DNA from: Sabethes cyaneus
Lineage: Eukaryota; Arthropoda; Insecta; Diptera; Culicidae
Assembly (NCBI RefSeq): GCF_943734655.1
Contig: NC_071354.1
Span: 79,607,822 to 79,671,821, forward strand
DNA: 64,000 nucleotides
Direction: 5' to 3'
Shown here: piece by piece, positions 55,972 to 64,000 of the stretch
How the letters are laid out: each line of letters starts with the position of its first letter
Position numbering within the stretch: position 1 is the stretch's first letter
Made by a program: the position numbers and the translations under genes
Notes under the pieces: generated by a model
Databases searched by the model: none
Told to the model about the DNA's origin: nothing
The model's input: only the letters and a program-made list of their open reading frames with translations

Positions 55972-58900
55972 GTCATTTTTAATTTATTGTTGGTTGCGAA
56001 TGTGTCTACATTCGTCAAAGTGACACTTTTTAACGAAAGGACGAGAATGCCCCATAAAAAATACTTGCTTGTTCCAGGGATACTCCTGTTGATAGTTAAT
56101 ATTTGGGAATGCCGATCATAGATGGTGCTAGTGTTCAGACAAAATCTGCGTGAAGATATTTTTTTTTTGATTTTTCTACCAAGAATTATGTCTGTTTGTC
56201 TGTGCCACAATGTTGTAATTTTTAAACTATTCAAACTATTGCGATTATTATCTAAAATTTTTCTTTCGTAGGTTTAGTTGTGCGCCTAACAGTTGCGCGC
56301 AGCTCTGTTCTGGTTGCTCGCAGTCAAAGTATCTCTTTTACACTCACATGAAATTTCGTAAGAAACTGTCAACGCAAAAGCAACAATATTTCTCTCTCGC
56401 TCATCACCTGAATGCTAGGGTAGCTTGCTTTGTGTTTGCCCGTTCAAACATGCACAATTTTTTTACAAACGCAATCAGCATTTAAATTTTATCATTTTCG
56501 GTTAACGTAAAACATTGTGATTGTGTTGTTTGTAAGTCTGTATGTAATAGAACAAAACGAAAGTTATCTAAGCAAAGAATAAGAGCATAAACATAGAAAA
56601 CTTACTCGTGCTTACACTGTCAATAATACATGATTTACCTTTGCGCTCAACTATATAAAGCTGAAAAACGAAAGATTTTCTCGGGAAGCACAATATTATG
56701 TCTTACAAGTTTCAATTTTGTTTACTAGATCTTGTTATTCTTCCCCTAATCTGAGAAAAACTGTATATTACCAAACATTTATAAAGATAATTTGACTATT
56801 TCTGATCCATGTTACTTCATAAAATAGTATTATTTGCCTCCATGGTTTTCTGTTTGCTGCTAACAAAGAGTAACGACCTCGTGTCCAAAACCGACACTAA
56901 TACTGTATCAGATCAATCAGCTTATAACCGAATTTGCCATTGTTTTTAGCAAACACAACTGATGACTTAGCCAAATTCAATGCTAATTGTTATTCAACAG
57001 GACGACGAAATAACGTTTTTTCAAATTCAATGATGACATTCATTTCATCAAATTCATTTATGACATTTAGATATGAACATTGTTGTATTACTGCTGCAAA
57101 TCGATCTTTGCATGTACCGAAAACAAGCCAAGCACAGAAATGTACCATGTTGAACATGGTTTAACGTTAATAAAAAGTTTACCACCACTTAAGCGCTCAT
57201 CACCCCATTCTTAGAACGCGATTAAGAGATCCCAACGATAGTTAAACCCCTTTTGACAAACTGAAAGGTGAATGGAACACCGCAAAACACGTTGGGGCAG
57301 TCCCCTGCTTCCGTCAACAGGTGTATACAACAATAGCGCGATCACCATTTATATTCCGCAACGGATGATGGTTCGCTAGGCAATGAATACGGTTGCAATT
57401 TGTGCGATTGCACCGAATGCAAATTAGCTCGATTGTGTCCAACAGAACCACTAGCGAACGAGCGGAATGAATGGTTTGGGACGGACCGATTCGGGGAGTA
57501 GCTGTCACACTTCCCAGTAACCTTCCATAATGGTTGAAGAATCGTCTTCCTCAAAGGTACTGCCATAGCCACTAGTCAGGCCAAAATGCAGTTTAACCTA
57601 CCCAGCGTGACGGAGTGAATGAGGTGTGGTTTCAAGAACTGCATTCGACAGTGTATGAAATTATGACGATAGGGGGAATTATTTGCTCTGACAGACTGAC
57701 TGGCTGACTAACCGGCTGCAGCCGAAGAGAGGTGTACTTTTCAACAATGCATCTCATTCATTGACCGACCGACGCGACGGCAACGGCGATGGCCAGCCTG
57801 GTGAAGAGTCCTGGGGAAAGTGGAAACACTTGCGCCCGGAGCCGATAAGGATCTACTAGCTGCAGTTCTTGGTTCGGGTTGGCCGGAGATGAGCTCAGAG
57901 TGCAGTTCCATGTCGTTTTTGCAAGAGCTACAATGTATAAGCTATGCAAATTGATATTAATTATGCGAAGCACTTTTCAATATAACCATAGCAGTACCTT
58001 TCATTTCAATTATTTCTTACGATAAAATTGCCTGGACGTGGTAATATGCTTTACTAAATTGATTCTCTCGTTGTGTATATCCATTTACAATCACGCAATG
58101 GAAGCAGTTATCATAATCCGACATTTAATTTATTTACTTAATGGATTGAATTGAAAAGTGCCATTGACGAAGCACTTGAGCGAATCATATAGTTTCTTGA
58201 TTCACAGAAGGGATTTGCAAAGACTCTGTTTACGTCAAATCAATAGTTAATTGTTAATTAGTGTATGGTAAGTTTTGCCAAAGTGGTCCTGATGTTTTCT
58301 TCCATAATAAAAGTGATTAACCGATGGCTGCAGTAAAGTGTGACAATTTTCCCTGCTTATTATCGTTCTTCTTGTTCTCCAAACTACACACAGCTGCATG
58401 AAATATGACCGAAATACACATTTTATGTTCTTCTCGTTCCACGTTCGACAATTCGTAGGTGTCGTAACTATTTCAGGAATAGGTCAAGTAAAAAATTACC
58501 CCTCAAATCCATTCATTATCTAAATCGCAATTTCTAGCAATTCTTATCCTGCAGGAAAACAACACCCTCTGATGATATACCCATTTACGAGATCATTAAT
58601 TTGCAAAACGATGATAATCAAAATTAATGAAGGACGAAATGAGATACGGCTAGGGTATCCAAACGGTCGAACGTTCCGAAGCCTGCTCCTTGCAGTTTGC
58701 AGGATAAAAACAAAACAATTCGTGAACAAACTTTCGTACTGCACCCGGCGGTGCTTCCCCATACCACGGAGCAAGGACAAAAAGTAACGTAGCATAATAT
58801 ATTCCGTTGCTTTCACTCCCGGTGCTTATGTTTTCCTTGGCAGTCCTGTGCCGAACGCAGGACAAAACCGGTCATTCCATACCGTACACATTCGGAAATT

Positions 58901-59759
58901 CATATCCTATTGCTTTGTTTCGATATTTGGCCGAGGCTGGTTATGGTACTTCCAACAATGCATGCCTCGTACGAAAGAGGATGATGATATATCCGGACAA
59001 TCGCCATGTAAGGACGGTCGTTTTGTGTCACTTCAGGACACATTTGAGCTAGAATAGATTAACTACGTAGTACCATTCAAGATCGTATTGAGCGTATTCT
59101 GACTATCGTCCAATTCTTGTCTGTATTAGACCAATTCTGTAAAGTTTACCGATGATTGACTATGATTTATTTGATTTCATTGGCGATATTCCCGAAAAAA
59201 AAATTACATTAAATTTTGTAGTAGAAACAATGCATCTACAATAGTTTTTATTGTGAACATTGAAACTTATGGTAAAATTATTGTAAAAGTGCCTCAAATT
59301 CAAATTTTATTTGTATTTTTGTTTCTTATTTTATGCTATAGAATTGGCCATAATTCATCATAAATGTATTGCCTTTTTTAATTATATTTTATTTTTTCGC
59401 CTAAAAAAATTACCATAAAAGGACGATAACTTGTACTGTAACGAAAATTTTTGTTCGGGAAAAAGTAGATAGATTTTTTTATTGTTAAGATACTTAACAA
59501 CATTATGGTATTTTTATGGTCATTTTTATGGTAGAATCTCTGAAAACCATGAAAGTTATGGTGGACAACAATAAGTTTGATGGTTTGGTTATCTTTTCTG
59601 ACGAAAAATATATTGTTTTTACTTTGTTTTGTATCCTACTGTTACAGTAATTTTTATCTTCGTGTTATGGTTATTTTTTCCGGGTTGACATTTTGCAGGC
59701 GCTTTGGCATTGATAAATTTAACCTCACAGTTAACTTTCACCAGATAATACTATGGGAA
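55972..59759. other. 3.8 kb without recognisable genes
   Basis: AT-rich to 57.2 kb, then more balanced. Frames of 60-109 codons on both strands resemble nothing known. A weak CCCGRAAAAA inverted pair (about 59200 and 59680) is noted only. Confidence 0.35.
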
Positions 59760-62585
59760 TCTCTGCAAGCAGTACCTGTAGCTCGTGATTCATACGTCTC
59801 CGCTTTCAGTTTGTACTCCATCACATATCGTTCGCAGTACCTTCCGCTCGAATACGGCAAGGGTGCGTATGTCTTTCGAGGCATGGGCAGGTATGTCCAC
59901 CACGGCTTCAAGTCGAACAAGAGCTACCGGTCTAAGAAGGGTTTTGTACATTGTCAGCTTGGTTCGGCGGCGTATGCTTCTTAATCGTAGCGTTTTGCGA
60001 AGGGCAAAATAGACCCGATTTCCTGCTTGAATTTGCCGCTGGATCTGCTTACTTGTGTTGTCCGCGGTCACCAGCGATCCCAAATACACGAACTCATTAA
60101 CAATTTCTAGCTTGTCGTCGAAAACGGTTACCGTCCATGGGAGACACGCGTTTGTTTCCTTTGAACCTCTTCCTTTCATGTATTTGGTCTTCGGCGCATT
60201 TATTTTTAGCTCAATTCTTCTAGACTCAGGTTTCAGTCTGGCGTAGATTGCCTCCGCTGTCACCAAATTCTTAGCTATGACATCAAAGTCATCAGCAATA
60301 CCTAGGAGGTAGCCAACTTTGGTGTAAATCGTACTTTTCGTTTCGATGCCCGCTCGTTGGATCACCCCTTGAAAGCGATGTTGAAGGGCATGCAGGATAA
60401 AGCGTCAGCTTGTCTCAATCTTCCCCGCATCTCGAAGGGACTCGAGAATGTCCCCGACATGCGCACGAAACATATCACTTGAACCAATGTAGCTCTGATC
60501 AGTTGCGTCAGTTTATCCGGAAAACCGAGTTTGTGCCTTAGCCGCCAAAGCTGGTCTTGATTGACTGTATCGTATGCTGCTTTGAAATCAATAAACAAAT
60601 GATGCGTGGGCACGTTGTACTCCCGATATTACTGCAAAATCTGTTGGATGGTAGAAATCTGGTCCATAGTCGTGCCAGCTCGCATATGAACCATATGATA
60701 TCGAGCATCGGTGACAGCCGGCGTAATAGGATCAGATAGAGTACCTTGTAGGCGACGTTTAACAGCGTTATGGTGCGATAGTTGCAGTAGTCAAGCCGGT
60801 CACCCTTTTTGTAGATGGCACAAAACTACTCTTTCCATCATTTTTCCAGTAGCCTCTCCTTCTCCCAAATTTTGGAAATAACCCAGCTAGCGGTTATCGG
60901 CCATGTTTATAAAGCTCTGCCGGTAGGCGGTCGTTACCAGCGGCTTAGATGGTCTTCAGCCATCCGATTTCTCTTTTGAGTCCTTGGAGCTTTAGTGTTG
61001 GGACATTACTAACTTCCATGAGCACTCCTAGGTTTACTTCCGTTCTTCCTCCTTCTGCAACTTTGCCATTGAGGTACTCATCCGAAAACTACTTCTACCT
61101 GCTGACACATTGCGCTCGTTTATAATTAGATTTCCTCCCTCATTCCTACACAAGTCAAGTTTCGGCGTGTAGCCCTTGCGAATTTGATTCACTTTCTTGT
61201 AAAACTTGCGCGTGTCGTTAGCTCGGCATAGTTGTTCTAATTCTCCACCAGCTCTGTCCTCCTTTTGGCGCTTTTTACTTCTCAGGATCGTAGTCAACTG
61301 GTTCCTTGCTCGTCGGTATTTCTCCCCGCCAAGTTCTCGTCGGCCAAGTTCTATCTAATGGCAAGCCACAGATAATTTTTTCAATAATTTTTTTTCTCTC
61401 TATCGTTTGTTGGCATTCCCCATCAAACCAATTATTTTGTATACTACAGGGCTCTTGTCCGATTGTCGAGCGTATCTTCGAGGTTTGAAGCACCTAATTC
61501 CTCGGAAGAAAGCATCCAGTTTTCGCGCGAAGTTCTCGACAGATCGAGGGTTATCTGGCTGCCAAATGTGCAGCCGAGGAGGACGGCATTGACGTGTCTG
61601 GTGTAGGATTGACAGTTTTGAGGGCACATATACTGCTACTAGGTGATGGTCAGAGTCAATATCTGCATCCCGTAGGGAATATATGTTCGTTGTTAGAGAA
61701 GAGCCTATCATCTGTAAGAACGTGGTTAATCTGGTTCATTGACGTTAATCAGATGATCTCCAGGTGGCTTTGTGATGGAACAAGGTTTGCGTGGGAAAAA
61801 TGTGCTTCGAATCACCAGGCCTCGGGAAGTTGCGGTGTTTATATACTGTTAGCCATTCGTTCGAGTCGATGTGCAAGCTATGGGGTCGTATCACCGGTCT
61901 ATTCATTTCTTCTCTACCGACCTGGGCGTTCAAATATCCGATGACGACCTTGATGTCCCGTGGCGAGCAGCTATCGTATGTTGCCTTCAGCCTCGCGTAG
62001 AACCCTTCCTTCTCATCGCACCTTCGTTCTACCTACCTGCAGGCAGTGCAAGTTGATGGTGATGTAATTGAAGAAACGTCCCTTTATCTTCAATATACAC
62101 ATTCTCTCGTTGATCGCCTTCCAATCTATCACGCGATCCTGCATTCTACCGAACACTACAAATCTCCTTCCCAGTTCCTTAGTAGTGCCACCGCTCTAGT
62201 AAAACTGGGTTTTACCGCCGCGTATCTTGCAAACCTTCTCTTCAATGTGACAGTTTTCCTGCAGAGCTACAGATTCCTGCAGATGCCGAGTTTACGGAGT
62301 TGGAACTTTTCGAGCAGCTTGCGAAATTTAGCGACCTGTAGCTTCATGTACTTAGTTTCTATTCGTTGTCATTCTTTCGTCGCCTAGGTTTATGCCGAAT
62401 ATTCCGATCCTCATTCGCTTGACTGTTCGTAGTAATTGATCCAGGTATGTTGCTTTACTATGGCCACGCTGCCGCCTCTCGTGATAGAGCTTCCCTGTTG
62501 CTTTATGACCTTAGTTTCCACTGGGGTTGGTTACCCTATCTCCGCTAAGGTTGCCACCATTGATCGAGGAGAGGTCCAGTAGACA
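59760..62585 (-). pseudogene. Longest RTE-like retrotransposon copy, endonuclease plus RT, broken
   Basis: Minus strand from 62.5 kb: a decayed 5' part, then FYARLKATYDSCSPRDIKVV and IGYLNAQVGRE (normally I-G-D-F-N-A, so an active-site change), FPRPGDSKHIF, SLRDADIDSDHHLVAVYVPS (intact S-D-H). The linker WFDGECQQTIERK and NDTRKFYKKVNQIRKGY follow. RT then reads THHLFIDFKAAYDTVNQDQL and SPFEMRGRLRQADALSC, GIADDFDVIAKN (normally F-A-D-D), APKTKYMKGRG, EIVNEFVYLGSLVTADN and VFERKVLRTICDGVQ, stopping at RRRMNHEL. Frames change at least five times. The C-terminal 80 residues and 3' end are lost. It serves as the reference for the other RTE pieces. Confidence 0.8.
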
Positions 62586-64000
62586 CCGAACTTGAGATTT
62601 TTACTTTCTGCCCTAAAATGAACAATCTGCCTAAATTTCGTTGAAATTAAAAAAAACCGATTGCATGTGGTTGGGACACTTTGCATGGATTAACCATTTC
62701 TGTCAAAATCCATAAAACAGTAAGCTTGACAGTTCAGCAGTAAAATTTCATACAAGCCAACGGATTTATCAAATTAAATTAATTCGTTCCTCAACATTAC
62801 CGACCGGCATGATGATGGAAAACATGATAACCAGCTGATACCGGAGAGGCCAACGACACGTCCGTCGTCCGTTGGTCGGCGGCGAACGTGCTTACGTAGT
62901 TTGGCTGAGCTTTAGTGGCAAAAAATAGGTACACACTACCGCACAACAACAACAACAACAACGCTTTCAATGTGTTTATCTACACCGATCAGAGGTTTGC
63001 CGAAGGAAAAAGACGCACCAGACGGGAAAATAATATTTAAAATTTGCTCTCTCGGTTTCGTGGCCCTCGGCGGGACTCTTCTGCCTTCCCGATGCCATAC
63101 ACCGTCGCCTTCTGGTTGCTAATGCAGGCCCTTCATGTCATGGCACGGCCGGAGCGGTGAAGGTTGAGCAGAAGGTAGCGGGTTGAAGGTATAGAGGACA
63201 GGTTTCGGTCTTGGTACGCTACCGTATTCTGTGGTGTGTTTTTTATTCATTGAATTCGGATCACGGAAAGAGACCAGGAAAGAGGTGTTACAGACAGCAA
63301 CGGAATAAAAAAGGGAAAATAAACAAATTAACTGCATAGTGAGGAGAATTTTTGAACGAAACTAACAAAGAAAGAGGTACCTTGAACTCTGTAGTAGTTG
63401 GGGCCACCGTTGTGTAAGGATTTTCTAATGGGAGGTAGAAAAAGAAGAAGTCGGACGAGGTGAAGAGCTTTGTTAGCAATAGGCTGTGTCTCAGCTCTTA
63501 TATCGAGTCATGTTACTATTTAAGTTGGAGAGACAACCAAAGGCATTCCGAAGCAAATAAAACACCGTTGAGACTTTTTCTGTGTTCACAGCACTCGAAA
63601 CTGATTCAGACGGCGATAGTTTCCTGATTTGTTCCCTATTCTAACAAACTCGTAATTCATGCAAAACTACCATCAAATTGAAGTCACTTAATAGTGGCGC
63701 CTTTCAACCATCCGTCTTCATTGGCGTCTTTACCAGCGTCAGAGCTCTATTCAGACACACCTTGTGCCGGTATCTGTCATCCACCCAACCAGCCAGACAA
63801 ATTAAATATTTAACTTTCAAGTGTAAATAACATTGGTATTATGTTTCAACGTGTACATCCGTATGCTGTATCTACGCGTCCAATCGGAACGACGAGTCTG
63901 CCGAACTGCCCTTTCGTGTCACTGCCCTGTCCACGGGAGGGACGCGGGATGAAGGGTCCCAGGGTTCTGTTGCCGTCATCTACCATGATGCATCGATGAA
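62586..64000. other. 1.4 kb without recognisable genes
   Basis: A (CAA)n tract lies at about 62942-62962. Frames of 63-72 codons at 63119-63479 (minus) have no recognised domain. Host regulatory or exon sequence may begin past the window edge. Confidence 0.35.

Noticed and set aside
59200..59686. Possible MITE with CCCGRAAAAA ends
   Set aside because: Similarity is limited to about 15 A-rich bases and no target duplication is visible.

Overview
This is a eukaryotic, insect-type and most likely mosquito (Culicidae) intergenic or heterochromatic window. I find no intact host gene, no rRNA and no functional tRNA. What can be identified is nearly all transposable-element (TE) debris, nested insertions, short non-autonomous inverted-repeat elements (MITEs), tRNA-derived SINEs and simple-sequence arrays. 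The mosquito assignment rests on a decayed DD37E IS630-Tc1-mariner transposon with readable ends and TA target duplication (22.2-23.5 kb; DD37E elements were described from mosquitoes), on many copies of an RTE-like non-LTR element of the kind abundant in Culicidae, and on gypsy, BEL/Pao, R1-like and CR1/Jockey-like relics. It is an inference; a few hundred bases of host coding sequence would settle it.

Layout. 0-4 kb: two nested foldback elements, a mariner-type N-terminal relic, RTE scraps, and a DDE transposase C-terminal relic. 7-13.4 kb: a minus-strand RTE relic abuts a minus-strand Ty3/gypsy pol relic. The gypsy relic is split twice, by a 1.48 kb foldback that itself carries another insert and by a 1.02 kb hAT-like element, each flanked by an 8-bp duplication. 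A solo-LTR-like block with a tRNA-Arg-type primer site and a plus-strand RTE relic follow. 13.5-14.9 kb: a pogo-like element. 17.9-22.2 kb: an uninterrupted 1.58 kb (TAGA)n array runs directly into the 5' end of an R1-type non-LTR retrotransposon, which is followed by another short TAGA tract. 22.2-23.5 kb: the mariner relic. 25.3 kb: a near-perfect hairpin MITE. 27.6-31.4 kb: RTE pieces in both orientations, with a Harbinger-like MITE inside one. 33.3-38.1 kb: a degenerate 16-bp minisatellite, its pieces interrupted by a SINE, a 1.56 kb composite retroposon-like insert and a 646-bp MITE. 41.8-44.9 kb: a 3.2 kb TA-flanked element containing a 1.9 kb one. 45.3-47.6 kb: a MITE, a 1.13 kb Transib-like foldback with RSS-like ends, and another MITE with its empty site 5.6 kb away. 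50-53 kb: a TA-flanked element and a BEL/Pao gag relic with an LTR-like block. 54 kb: a CR1/Jockey-like RT C-terminus with the longest plausible reading frame of the window (180 codons). 59.8-62.6 kb: the most complete RTE copy, still broken.

The parts do not form a pathway. They work as a stratified record of insertions: nesting order, target-site duplications and empty sites let many events be dated relative to each other. The three most unusual items are the Transib-like foldback with heptamer/12-bp spacer/A-rich block at both ends, the (TAGA)n array apparently coupled to an R1-type element, and a pair of tRNA-like 115-bp segments that are almost identical but lie in opposite orientation inside one composite insert. 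All identities come from reading translations and inverted repeats by eye; no search was run.
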